Positions 1 through 9,997 of a stretch of 64,000 bases of DNA are shown here, piece after piece. Made by a program: the position numbers and the translations under genes. Within the stretch, counting starts at the first letter, position 1. Every line of letters starts with the position of its first letter. Origin of the DNA: an uncultured Ruminococcus sp. (GTDB lineage: Bacteria > Bacillota > Clostridia > Oscillospirales > Acutalibacteraceae); assembly GCA_902776185.1 (NCBI GenBank), contig CACYPH010000014.1:1-64000 (forward strand), in the 5' to 3' direction. Under the pieces are notes generated by a model. That model was not told the origin of the DNA. It saw nothing but the letters and a program-made list of their open reading frames with translations, and ran no database searches.

Positions 1-97
1 CTTCTATTGGAAGTTGTAATCCGTCCAGTCGAGGTTATACTCGACTGACTCTTTCGCTGCAAGCAGCGGGGAATTATACCCTAACTATGTTATTAAA
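1..97 (-). repeat. Dispersed palindromic element, left-edge copy
   Basis: These 97 bases are the exact reverse complement of 47284-47380, where the same sequence lies inside a lipoprotein gene. The copy holds two hairpins: CAGTCGAG/CTCGACTG around GTTATA at 27-48, and CGCTGC/GCAGCG at about 55-68. It may continue beyond the window edge. It begins just after the stop codon of the neighbouring lipoprotein gene. The GGAATTATAC motif near its end recurs at the right end of the element at 34382-34642. Its class is unknown; two subterminal hairpins would fit a non-autonomous transposable element. Confidence 0.8.
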
Positions 98-99
98 AA

Positions 100-723
100 C
101 TATTGATTGATCACTTGATAATGATTCTTTTCGATGATATCCTCGCTGCACGGCGCGGTCATCAAGACGGTCGCCGCATCGTCAACGCTTTTGATATACA
201 GAGATTCGCCGTGGCTGACGATCTCGTTGTCGCTGTTCAGCAGAAGCGCGAAAATGCCGACAAAAAAGTCAAGCTGCTTATCCTCATACCCGCCGGCAAG
301 GATCGCCATCCTTGCACAAAGCGCGACAAAGTTATCTTGAAAATCCGTGTCCTCAAGCCGTTTTGAATCACAGCCGCAGCCGATATTCATCACCTTGCCG
401 CTCTCGTTTTCCACAGCGACGGTAAAGGTAAAGTCGCCCGCTTGCTGACAGTAGGAGCTATAGCCGATACTGTTATCGTCGACCAGCTCGCCGGAGATGA
501 TTTCCCAGCCGTCTTTTGTCAGCTCAAAATCCTCTCCCAGCCCGTCCGCAGCATCCTCGCTGAATTCATCGAGTGTAAAGGCGTACCGCGCGCCGAAGCT
601 GTTGTCCGATGCTTCGATCGTATCGAGCTTCGGCAGCGGATTTTTGTTCTCACAGCCGCAGAACATCAGACATACCGCCAGTATCAGCGCCGTCAGCCCC
701 AAGCGACGCAATTTATGCTTCAT
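100..723 (-). CDS. Putative lipoprotein of unknown function
   Basis: The protein has about 207 residues. I start it at the ATG at 721-723 because MKHKLRR followed by a hydrophobic stretch and a Cys-Gly-Cys (residues 22-24) makes a typical lipoprotein signal; a longer reading would add an unlikely basic leader. The mature part is acidic and has a cluster of cysteines (GCGCDSKR) around the middle. I recognise no catalytic motif. The start overlaps the gyrA stop codon by 11 bases, so translation is probably coupled to gyrA. A dispersed repeat begins directly after the stop codon. Function unknown. Confidence 0.7.
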   Translation of the reverse strand: MKHKLRRLGLTALILAVCLMFCGCENKNPLPKLDTIEASDNSFGARYAFTLDEFSEDAADGLGEDFELTKDGWEIISGELVDDNSIGYSSYCQQAGDFTFTVAVENESGKVMNIGCGCDSKRLEDTDFQDNFVALCARMAILAGGYEDKQLDFFVGIFALLLNSDNEIVSHGESLYIKSVDDAATVLMTAPCSEDIIEKNHYQVINQ

Positions 724-3286
724 CCGTGCTTTCGACAGCCTCAGCTGCTTCGGTCGCTTCTTCGGATTCCTGTGTTTCCTCCTCGTGCGGAACATCCGCG
801 ACGGTAACGACCTTGTTGTCGCCCTTGATCTTCATCACGGTAACGCCCTTGGACGGACGCGCGCACAGACGAACGGTATTCGCGAGGATGCGAATGATGA
901 CGCCGGATTCGGAGATCAGGATCAGGTCGTCGTCGGGCGATACAACGGAGAGCGCCGCAACGTCGCCGTACTTCTCAACATGATAGTTGGTCAGACCCTT
1001 ACCGCCTCTCGATTGCAGGCGATAGTCGGTCGGGGCGGAAAGTCTGCCGTAGCCTGTCTCGGAAACGGTCAGGATCAGCTTGCCTTCTTCAATGATGCTC
1101 ATGCCGACGATCTCGTCGCCTTCCTTGAGCTTCATCGCCTTGACGCCGCGGGCAAGTCTGCCCATCGGACGGACGTCGGTTTCCTTAAAGCGGATCGCCA
1201 TACCCTTCTTGGTCGCGATGATCACTTCATCATTACCGCTTGTCATCTTCACCCATGCCAGCTCGTCGCCCTCGTTGAGATCGAGTGCGATCAAACCTCC
1301 CTTGCGCGCGGTGTTGTAGGCATTCAGCGCGATACGCTTGATGATACCCCTGCGGGTGACCATGATCAGATACTTGTCCTCCTCAAAGGCGGGAACCTTG
1401 ATCATAGAGGTGACCTTTTCATCCTTCTCGCTGTCGAGCGCCAACAGGTTCGCAATATGGATACCCTTGCTCTGACGGGTGCTCTCCGGGATCTCGTAGC
1501 ATTTCAGGCGGAAGACGCGGCCTGTGGATGTAAAGAACAGGTTGAAGTCGTGCGAATTCGAGATGAACATCTCGGTCGCAACATCCTCGTCGCGTCTGGT
1601 CATACCGGCAATTCCTCTGCCGCCGCGCTTCTGCAGCTTGTAGGTGTCATGCGGCATACGCTTGATGTAGCCGAATTTTGTCATTGTGACGACGCAGTCC
1701 TCCTGCGGGATGAGGTCTTCGATGTCGACCTCGCCCGAAACCGCACAGATCTCGGTGCGTCTGGGGTCTGCATATTTATTGCGGATCTCGAGCGCTTCTT
1801 CCTTGACGATCTCAAGGCGTCTTGCTTCATTCTCGAGGATCTCGTTGAATTCTTTGATTTTTTCTGCGAGGGACGCGATCTCGTCCTCAATCTTGTTGCG
1901 CTCCATATTGGTCAGCTGACCGAGGCGCATACTGACGATCGCCTGTGCCTGCGCGTCGTCCAGACCGAACCGCTCGCCCAGTGCGAGCTTCGCCGCCGCC
2001 TGATCCTTAGACTTTCTAATGATGGCGATGACCTCGTCGATGAAGTCGATCGCAATCTTCAAACCCTCTAAGATGTGCATTCTCTCTTTGGCTTTTCTCA
2101 GGTCAAAGATCGTTCTGCGCTCGATGACCTGCGCCTGATGCTCGATATAGCACTGCAGCATCTCCTTGAGGGTCAGGATCTTCGGCTGACCGTCGACGAT
2201 CGACAGCATGATCGCGCCGAAGGTGGTCTGCAGCTGTGTCATCATGAACAGGTGATTCAGCACGACCTGCGCAGACGCCTCACGCTTGACGTCGATCTCA
2301 ATGTGCATGCCGTTTCTGTCGGAGTGATCTTCAATGTTCGAGATACCCTCGAGCCGCTTTTCCTTGACAAGATTCGCGATATTCTCGATCAGTCGCGCCT
2401 TGTTCACGCCGTAAGGGATCTCAGAAACGATGATCTTGAATCTGCCGTTCTTGGTCTCGACGATCTCTGTCTTTGCGCGGACAACGATCTTGCCGCGACC
2501 GGTCGCATATGCGGCGCGGATGCCCGAGCGACCCATGATCAGACCGCCGGTCGGGAAATCCGGACCGGGCATACATTCCATGATGTCGGCGATCTCCGCG
2601 TCGGGATTATCGATAAGCAGACACATCGCGTCGATGGTCTCGCCGAGGTTATGCGGCGGGATATTGGTCGCCATACCGACCGCGATACCGTTAGAGCCGT
2701 TGACCAGCAGATTCGGGAAGCGCGACGGCAGAACCGTCGGCTCTTCCAGAACGTCGTCGAACGTCGGCATAAAGTCGACGGTCTCTTTATCGATATCCGC
2801 GAGCATTTCCGCGGAAATTTTGCTCATTCGGCTCTCGGTATAACGATAAGCCGCAGGCGGGTCGCCGTCGATCGAACCGAAGTTGCCGTGACCGTCGACC
2901 AGCATATAGCGCATCGAGAAATCCTGCGCCAGTCTGACCATCGCGTCATAGACGGAAGCGTCGCCGTGGGGGTGATATTTACCCAGCACTTCGCCGACGG
3001 TGTACGCACATTTTCTGTGCGGCTTCGACGCGGTGATGCCGTTCTCATACATACAGTAGAGGATGCGTCTATGTACGGGCTTCAATCCGTCGCGAACGTC
3101 CGGCAGGGCGCGTGCAACGATAACGCTCATCGAGTAATCGAGGAACGATTTGCGCATTTCGCGGTTGATGTCGACGTTGATGATCTTACCGGAGCTGAAT
3201 TCGGTATGCTCCATCATATCCTCATACGCCGCCTCAAAATCTTCGTTTTCTGTATTTTCATTGATATTCTTGTTTTCGTTATCCAA
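713..3286 (-). CDS. gyrA: DNA gyrase subunit A
   Basis: The 857-residue protein is full length for GyrA. With GyrB it introduces negative supercoils by ATP-driven double-strand passage. The catalytic Tyr149 sits in AAYRYTE, the breakage-reunion domain fills the first two thirds, and the C-terminal beta-pinwheel starts with a GyrA-box-like RGGRGI at about residues 552-557. The start codon is TTG (3284-3286) preceded by GAGGTG. In the quinolone-determining region GDASVYD, Ala110 occupies the position of E. coli Ser83. The C-terminus ends in an acidic Glu/Ala-rich tail. It lies downstream of gyrB, separated by about 210 bases that include a family A repeat. Confidence 0.98.
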   Translation of the reverse strand: MDNENKNINENTENEDFEAAYEDMMEHTEFSSGKIINVDINREMRKSFLDYSMSVIVARALPDVRDGLKPVHRRILYCMYENGITASKPHRKCAYTVGEVLGKYHPHGDASVYDAMVRLAQDFSMRYMLVDGHGNFGSIDGDPPAAYRYTESRMSKISAEMLADIDKETVDFMPTFDDVLEEPTVLPSRFPNLLVNGSNGIAVGMATNIPPHNLGETIDAMCLLIDNPDAEIADIMECMPGPDFPTGGLIMGRSGIRAAYATGRGKIVVRAKTEIVETKNGRFKIIVSEIPYGVNKARLIENIANLVKEKRLEGISNIEDHSDRNGMHIEIDVKREASAQVVLNHLFMMTQLQTTFGAIMLSIVDGQPKILTLKEMLQCYIEHQAQVIERRTIFDLRKAKERMHILEGLKIAIDFIDEVIAIIRKSKDQAAAKLALGERFGLDDAQAQAIVSMRLGQLTNMERNKIEDEIASLAEKIKEFNEILENEARRLEIVKEEALEIRNKYADPRRTEICAVSGEVDIEDLIPQEDCVVTMTKFGYIKRMPHDTYKLQKRGGRGIAGMTRRDEDVATEMFISNSHDFNLFFTSTGRVFRLKCYEIPESTRQSKGIHIANLLALDSEKDEKVTSMIKVPAFEEDKYLIMVTRRGIIKRIALNAYNTARKGGLIALDLNEGDELAWVKMTSGNDEVIIATKKGMAIRFKETDVRPMGRLARGVKAMKLKEGDEIVGMSIIEEGKLILTVSETGYGRLSAPTDYRLQSRGGKGLTNYHVEKYGDVAALSVVSPDDDLILISESGVIIRILANTVRLCARPSKGVTVMKIKGDNKVVTVADVPHEEETQESEEATEAAEAVESTDEA

Positions 3287-3311
3287 AATAACACCTCATT
3301 TTTAACGGTAC

Positions 3312-3423
3312 AGGCTCCCTTTGGTAAAGGAGACTCCCCTACTAGGGGAGATGGGCAAAGCCCAGAGGGGTCTGCTGTCTCTGCTAAGAGAGCTGTCACC
3401 CATCGGGTGACTGAGGAATTGTA
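3312..3423 (-). repeat. Family A dispersed repeat, long form (A1)
   Basis: The sequence carries the family A ends AGGCTCCCTTTGGTAAAGG and CTGAGGAATTG. Between them are the hairpin CTCCCCTACTAGGGGAG, a second palindromic core around GGGCAAAGCCC, and a variable stem (TCACCCATCGGGTGA). It lies between gyrB and gyrA. Closely similar long forms occur at 7039-7158 and, inverted, at 32444-32550; short forms lacking the middle occur elsewhere. It has no coding content of its own. Confidence 0.85.
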
Positions 3424-3464
3424 AGTTTGTTCGAGCGAAACCTTTCGTTTCGCGAGTAACCACA

Positions 3465-3488
3465 ACTCTTCACTCTTAGTTCTTCACT
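3465..3488. repeat. 24-bp repeat shared with 19972-19995
   Basis: A low-complexity CTTCACTCTTAG-like string of 24 bases is identical at 19972-19995. In both places it lies just before or after another dispersed hairpin repeat and near a gene end. Role unknown. Confidence 0.6.
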
Positions 3489-3498
3489 CTTTGCTCAA

Positions 3499-5592
<2,094 letters not shown>

Positions 5593-5638
5593 TCACGGCA
5601 GGAAACCTTCGCCTTGCGACGATCTCATAATCAGAATA

Positions 5639-6004
5639 TCAATAATAATAATTTTTCTTTTTATCTATCTTTTTAAATTTGATAAAGAACGGCAGCAGTA
5701 CATTAAACAGCGCTATATACAGAAAGGTGATAACAAATAACCATCCGAATTGCAAATCCGTCATGATCGAAAGCATAAACAGAAGCGTTCCTATATTTAA
5801 GACGACGATCATCAGGACCAGCACCAAAGCATCCGGTAAGCTTTGCGCCCTGAATTCCTTTTGACAGTGATAACAGGTATGATTATGCGCCTTATTATGA
5901 TCCATTGTCTTATAGGTGTTTTTTATATCCTCTCCCCATACCTTGCGAACGTCCTTATAACGATAGATCGTGCCGCAGTGGGGACATACCGGCAGCTTAA
6001 ACAT
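5639..6004 (-). CDS. Small zinc-ribbon membrane protein
   Basis: The protein has 121 residues. Two Cys-x2-Cys pairs (CPHC at about residues 7-10 and CYHC at about 44-47) form a probable zinc ribbon. Two hydrophobic segments (about 59-81 and 86-107) and a lysine-rich tail follow. It resembles the CxxC-x(n)-CxxC class of short Firmicute zinc-ribbon proteins, but the gap between the pairs is long. Its ATG overlaps the end of the preceding gene by eight bases, so the two are translationally coupled. The paired architecture suggests related membrane-associated roles. Function unknown. Confidence 0.75.
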   Translation of the reverse strand: MFKLPVCPHCGTIYRYKDVRKVWGEDIKNTYKTMDHNKAHNHTCYHCQKEFRAQSLPDALVLVLMIVVLNIGTLLFMLSIMTDLQFGWLFVITFLYIALFNVLLPFFIKFKKIDKKKNYYY

Positions 6005-6662
6005 CTTCTTCGATCTCCGAGAGGATATTGTCGATCTCTGCGGTAGCGATCAGCTCCTCCGCAGTTTCTTCCTTCTTCGGAATATCCTTCAGACTGCCGA
6101 CCGGCATCGTATCGCTCGATGTATTACTGCTCGAGATATTCTCAAAGCGGTCAAAGCTCTTGGTGCCGCCGTCGGTCTCGCCGACGACCTTGCGTTCCTC
6201 TTTGATCGCGTTGAAGATATCGGAATTGATCGCGGGCTTGTAATCATCGTCGCCTAAGATCACATCGTCCACAAAGGTCGGAACCACCTTGGCGCTCTTC
6301 TGCATCGTCGGATCGGGATCGTTCGCATTGTCCACCATCTCGGTATCATACAGCGAATCCTGAAATTTCATCTTCGGCCGCAGACGTACAAACAGCGGCG
6401 AGAACAGATAAAATACGATGAAAGGCACCACGACGAACAGCAAAAACCACAGATTTTCTCTATCGGTAAAGAACGTATAGTAACCCATGATTGCAAGCGA
6501 CATCAGCAGTACAAAAATGAAAAACAGCCATATCGTCTTTTTGATATGGATATTCGATTCTTTCTTACATTTTTTGCAGAAATATTCTCCCCTGCGGCGA
6601 ATAAAAAACGCCTTGAAATAAGAGATCTTCTTTCCGCAGTACGGACATCTTGTCGGACTCAT
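5997..6662 (-). CDS. Zinc-ribbon membrane protein of unknown function
   Basis: The 221-residue protein opens with a four-cysteine zinc ribbon (CPYC at residues 6-9, CKKC near 29-32). Two transmembrane segments follow (about 43-63 and 70-90), then a long acidic, Ser/Thr-rich C-terminal region of about 125 residues that looks disordered. The ATG at 6660-6662 has AAGGAGCTG nine bases upstream. It sits between remB and gyrB and overlaps the smaller zinc-ribbon gene downstream. These two genes are an addition to the remB-gyrB neighbourhood known from Bacillus. I do not recognise the family. Confidence 0.75.
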   Translation of the reverse strand: MSPTRCPYCGKKISYFKAFFIRRRGEYFCKKCKKESNIHIKKTIWLFFIFVLLMSLAIMGYYTFFTDRENLWFLLFVVVPFIVFYLFSPLFVRLRPKMKFQDSLYDTEMVDNANDPDPTMQKSAKVVPTFVDDVILGDDDYKPAINSDIFNAIKEERKVVGETDGGTKSFDRFENISSSNTSSDTMPVGSLKDIPKKEETAEELIATAEIDNILSEIEEDV

Positions 6663-6680
6663 AATTATTTCAGCTCCTTA

Positions 6681-6731
6681 AAGCCTTCCCTTTGAGGGGA
6701 AGGTGTCACCCAAAGGGTGACGGATGAGGTG
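6681..6731 (-). repeat. Family B dispersed repeat (B1)
   Basis: The sequence has a CCTTCCCTTTGAGGGGAAGG hairpin followed by a variable stem TCACCCAAAGGGTGA and the end CGGATGAGG. Copies with the same ends occur at 54139-54190 and 58868-58920, in the opposite orientation. It lies between remB and the zinc-ribbon genes. Confidence 0.75.
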
Positions 6732-6749
6732 TTTCCTCAACAATAGTTT

Positions 6750-7025
6750 TTATAATATTTTATTGTCGCTCTCACGACTTTCCATTCTTTTCAGCAGCGT
6801 CGCTGCGTTGAGCTGAGAGAGATACACGGAATATTCTCCGTCAAAGTCGTAGAGAATATACGACTTCGGCAGCTCGTAGCTGACGCTGACGACCCGATTC
6901 TCTTTCTCACACAATTTGAGAAAATCACGGGTGTGCTTTGACACCGTGCTGGTGTCCATATCAAAGATACCGACGATATTTTTGATCTCGATCGAGGTAT
7001 CCTTACCGAGGTGCAGATATTTCAT
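6750..7025 (-). CDS. remB: RemB-family (DUF370) regulator
   Basis: This 91-residue protein matches the small RemA/RemB (YaaB, DUF370) family in length, in its start (MKYLHLGKDTSIEIKNIVGIFDMDTSTVSK) and in its position between recF and gyrB, where Bacillus subtilis has yaaB/remB. The family includes DNA-binding regulators of matrix and osmoprotection genes; the target in this organism is unknown. The ATG is preceded by GAGGTGG, which lies next to a family A repeat. The last 10 residues are polar and poorly conserved-looking. Confidence 0.85.
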   Translation of the reverse strand: MKYLHLGKDTSIEIKNIVGIFDMDTSTVSKHTRDFLKLCEKENRVVSVSYELPKSYILYDFDGEYSVYLSQLNAATLLKRMESRESDNKIL

Positions 7026-7038
7026 TTGACCACCTCAG

Positions 7039-7158
7039 AGGCTCCCTTTGGTAAAGGAGACTCCCCTACTAGGGGAGATGGGCAAAGCCCAGAGGGGTCT
7101 GCCGTCTCTGCAAGAGAGCTGTCGGCAGACACTCGTGTCAAGCCGACTGAGGAATTGT
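7039..7158 (-). repeat. Family A dispersed repeat, long form (A2)
   Basis: This repeat is nearly identical to 3312-3423 over its first 80 bases. Its variable stem differs: CGGCAGACACTCGTGTCAAGCCG replaces the gyrA-side version. It fills the space between recF and remB and ends within a few bases of the remB ribosome-binding site. Confidence 0.85.
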
Positions 7159-7189
7159 TCCAATTGATCGACCGAAGGAAGAGACCAAT

Positions 7190-8287
7190 TCATCTGACCA
7201 CCCCGTTCTCAATATAAAAAACCTTGCCGTTTTTCAATTGCTCTTTATTGCTTTCCTCACAGCAGGTAACGAAAACCTGATAATCCTTGACCTTGTTCAG
7301 CAGGAAATCCTGACGGCTGTTATCCAGTTCCGAAAGAACGTCGTCCAGCAAGATCACCGGTCGTTCCTCATTTTTTTCATACAGCAGCTCCGCTTCGCTG
7401 AGCTTTAACGATAAAACCGTCGACCGCTGCTGTCCCTGCGAGCCGAATCGCCGAACAGATATCCCGTTGATCTTGAAATCGAGATCATCGCGGTGCGGGC
7501 CGACCGACGTATAACCGGTATAAAAATCCTCCCGCTGTGCCGCATCGAACGCCGCCCGTAATTTTTCGGTCAGCGTTCCGATATCATCATTTTCATCCGT
7601 CTTGGTCGTCGACTGGTATTCGATATCCAGCGTTTCTTTTTCGGCGGAAATTCCCTGATGATAGGATTTTGCCGGCTCGCGCAGTTTTTTCAGATACTCA
7701 TAGCGTTCCTTCATGATCTGTGCACCGACCACCGTCAGCGAATCATCCCAGATCGCCAGCGTATCCTTTAGCTCGCTATGCTTGCGGATATCCTTTAAGA
7801 GCGCGTTGCGCTGATTGATGATCTGCTGATATTTCGAGAGCAGCGACGCATAGCGGATCCGATGCTGACAGATCGCCGCGTCGATGAACCGCCGCCGGAT
7901 ATTCGGACCGCGCTTGATCAAATTCAGATGCTCCGGCGAGAATACCACCGCCGAGAATACCTCTGTCAGATAGGACGACGAGCTTCTCTCGACGCCGTTG
8001 ATCCAAATCTGCTTGCGATTCTGACCGAACGCGATATCCGCGCTCTGTTCTCTCCCGCCGGAATGAAATCCCATCCCCAGTCGAAAGAACTTGTTATCAA
8101 AGGCGATCATCTCGTTTTCCTTTGACCCGCGGAAAGAATGACCGCCGCAGAACAGCCATATCGCCTCGAGCAGATTGGTTTTTCCCTGTGCGTTTTCGCC
8201 GTAGATGACATTGACGTTCTCAGCCGGTGCGATCGTATTATTTTTCAGATTTCTGTAGTTTTCAAAACGCAGCTCTGTAACTATCAA
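7190..8287 (-). CDS. recF: DNA replication and repair protein RecF
   Basis: The 365-residue SMC-like ATPase helps load RecA at gapped DNA and stalled forks. The Walker A GENAQGKT is at residues 30-37. The Walker B-like PVILLDDVLSELD is near residue 318, preceded by the RecF signature around SQGQQRSTVLSLKL. The start is TTG (8285-8287), overlapping the TGA of the upstream S4-domain gene as TTGA, which indicates translational coupling. The N-terminal MIVTELRFENYRNL is the usual RecF beginning. It stands in the standard dnaA-dnaN-yaaA-recF order. Confidence 0.97.
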   Translation of the reverse strand: MIVTELRFENYRNLKNNTIAPAENVNVIYGENAQGKTNLLEAIWLFCGGHSFRGSKENEMIAFDNKFFRLGMGFHSGGREQSADIAFGQNRKQIWINGVERSSSSYLTEVFSAVVFSPEHLNLIKRGPNIRRRFIDAAICQHRIRYASLLSKYQQIINQRNALLKDIRKHSELKDTLAIWDDSLTVVGAQIMKERYEYLKKLREPAKSYHQGISAEKETLDIEYQSTTKTDENDDIGTLTEKLRAAFDAAQREDFYTGYTSVGPHRDDLDFKINGISVRRFGSQGQQRSTVLSLKLSEAELLYEKNEERPVILLDDVLSELDNSRQDFLLNKVKDYQVFVTCCEESNKEQLKNGKVFYIENGVVR

Positions 8288-8496
8288 TCGCCCGCAACCT
8301 CAATCGTTCTGCCTTTATATTCTATCCTGTCGCCGGGTCTGATCTTTTTTCCCCGCATCGTGCAGACCTCGCCGTTGAGCTTGACCTCTCCCCCTTGGAT
8401 GAGAAATTTCGCTCTGCCGCCGCTGTTGCACAAGCCGGAAAATTTCATCAGACTGTCCAGCCGGATAAACTCTTCATTGATTTTGATAATTTCCAT
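8284..8496 (-). CDS. yaaA: S4-domain RNA-binding protein YaaA
   Basis: A small S4-domain protein of 70 residues, counted from the ATG at 8494-8496. The motif FSGLCNSGGRAKFLIQGGEVKLNGE is the RNA-binding S4 fold also found in ribosomal protein S4 and RluB-type enzymes. YaaA/RlbA-type proteins sit between dnaN and recF in most Firmicutes, as here. An in-frame GTG 21 bases further upstream could also serve as the start. Neither start has a strong ribosome-binding site, because a hairpin repeat fills the sequence just upstream. The stop overlaps the recF start. Confidence 0.88.
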   Translation of the reverse strand: MEIIKINEEFIRLDSLMKFSGLCNSGGRAKFLIQGGEVKLNGEVCTMRGKKIRPGDRIEYKGRTIEVAGD

Positions 8497-8507
8497 AATA
8501 TCATTAG

Positions 8508-8537
8508 GTGCGGGCACGACACGCGTGTCACGCCCTC
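8508..8537. repeat. Family C hairpin repeat (C1)
   Basis: The palindrome GTGCGGGCACGACACGCGTG with its continuation to GTCACGCCC folds into a hairpin. Near copies are at 19936-19965 and, more diverged, at 39803-39828. It sits immediately upstream of the yaaA start, where the ribosome-binding site would be expected. Confidence 0.6.
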
Positions 8538-8565
8538 CATTTATTCCTAACTCCTAATTAAATCT

Positions 8566-9669
8566 TTATTCCGCCGCCAAACGCATCGGAACGACAAGGA
8601 ACGTAAAGCTGTCACCCTGAACCGGCTTGATGATCATCGGCGAAAGGCTGCCGTTGAGCATCACCTTGATCTCGTCGGTCTCGGCATTTTTCAGCGCATC
8701 CAGTAAATAGCGATTGTTGAAACCGATCTCGACGTCGTTGCCTCTGACAGAAGCGGGGATCATATCGTTCGCTCTGCCGACAGCGGTCGAGCAAGCCAGC
8801 TTGATCTGATCCGCGGTGATCGTACATCTGACCGGCGACTGGATCTTTTCATTGGTCAACAGCGCCATTCTGTCGACTGCCGATGCGAGAATTCTTGTAT
8901 TCATCACGAATTCCGTGCTCGCTGTCTTCGGCACGGTCGTTTTATAATCCAGAAAGTTGCCTTCGATCAATCTCGAAATAATGCTGTAGTTCTCAATCTT
9001 GAGCATGATATGACGCTGACCGACCTTCAGGCTGACGTCCTTATCATTATCGGTGATCAGCTTTAAAATCTCGCTCTGGGTCTTGCCGGGAACAACGAAT
9101 TTTGTGTGGATATCACAGTCAACATTTTCCTCGCGAATCGCCATGCGGAAGCCGTCGACCGCAACTATGCGGAAAATACGATCTTCGATTTCAAAGAGAG
9201 AACCGGTATAGATCGGCTTTGCCATATTATCCGATACCGCAAAAACGGTCTGACGGATCATATTTTTCAGCAGCTCCGCCTTGATCTCAAATGCATTAAG
9301 CTCGTCAACATTCGGCAGCTCGGGATACTCCGCAGAGTTGATGCCGACGATCTGATAATCCGCCGCACCGGACTTAATATAAGTAATCATTCTGTCGTCC
9401 GTTTCGATATTCACGATCTCCTCGGGCAGCTTGCGGATAATGTCGTTGAACAATCTCGCCGATACGACCACCTCGCCCTCCTCGCTAACGGTTGCTTCCA
9501 TCTGTGTAACGATACCGATCTCCAAATCATAGCCGGAGATTTCCAGCGAATTATTATATGCCTTGATCAGCATGCCCTCCAGCGCCGGGATAGTCGCCTT
9601 TGCCGATACCGCTCTCGATACGTTGCTGACTGCCGATGACAGATCCGATCTCATACATTTGAATCTCAT
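8566..9669 (-). CDS. dnaN: DNA polymerase III sliding clamp (beta subunit)
   Basis: The 367-residue protein has the length of the beta clamp, which forms a ring dimer on DNA and tethers polymerase III. The N-terminal MRFKCMRSDLSSAVSNVSRAVSAKATIPALEG, the central SEYPELP motif, and the C-terminal end FTFLVVPMRLAAE match the family; the usual last residues are PMR or PVR. The ATG at 9667-9669 has GGAAAGGG upstream. It lies downstream of dnaA in the standard order, after a 328-base spacer that is the oriC candidate. Confidence 0.97.
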   Translation of the reverse strand: MRFKCMRSDLSSAVSNVSRAVSAKATIPALEGMLIKAYNNSLEISGYDLEIGIVTQMEATVSEEGEVVVSARLFNDIIRKLPEEIVNIETDDRMITYIKSGAADYQIVGINSAEYPELPNVDELNAFEIKAELLKNMIRQTVFAVSDNMAKPIYTGSLFEIEDRIFRIVAVDGFRMAIREENVDCDIHTKFVVPGKTQSEILKLITDNDKDVSLKVGQRHIMLKIENYSIISRLIEGNFLDYKTTVPKTASTEFVMNTRILASAVDRMALLTNEKIQSPVRCTITADQIKLACSTAVGRANDMIPASVRGNDVEIGFNNRYLLDALKNAETDEIKVMLNGSLSPMIIKPVQGDSFTFLVVPMRLAAE

Positions 9670-9754
9670 AATAAAAACCCTTTCCGCTCATGATTGCATG
9701 AACTGCTTTTTCAGATATGTAATGATATGAAATATATATTATCTTAGTAATAGT

Positions 9755-9997
9755 AGTAGGGGCTGTGGAAATGAGGAAATCTCCCCTACCCCGCATTTTT
9801 CCTAACCTTTTTCCCCATACTTCTCTCCAAACATTAAGGAGAACGCGAGCGTTCTTTTATTATTTCATCTATTTATCAACGTCCGGTGGAAAATTGTGGA
9901 GAGGATAATTATGGAAAAGTCGAAAGCGCGCTTTCTTTTTATCTTTAAAAAATTGAGGTTGTTTAAAAAATAAAAATGAAGAGGAACGCGCGCGTTC
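9755..9997. other. Candidate oriC between dnaA and dnaN
   Basis: The spacer carries four same-strand 9-mers close to TGTGGAAAA, the reverse complement of the Bacillus-type DnaA box TTTTCCACA: TGTGGAAAT (9764-9772), GGTGGAAAA (9885-9893), TGTGGAGAG (9895-9903) and TATGGAAAA (9910-9918). Three GC-rich palindromes are interspersed: GAACGCGAGCGTTC (9841-9854), GAAAGCGCGCTTTC (9922-9935) and GAACGCGCGCGTTC (9984-9997). An A/T-rich tract at 9936-9975 could unwind. Each box has at least one mismatch to consensus, so this is inference. The dnaA/rpmH spacer is the alternative or second half of a bipartite origin. Confidence 0.5.

Noticed and set aside
497..3424. Long open frames antisense to gyrA (497-2071 and 2075-3424)
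   Set aside because: They lie wholly opposite a full-length conserved gene, have Asp/Arg/His/Leu-rich composition typical of the complement of such genes, and lack ribosome-binding sites.
3214..3465. Short peptides containing APFGKGDSPTRGDGQSPEGS
   Set aside because: These are translations of the family A repeat in several places, not genes.
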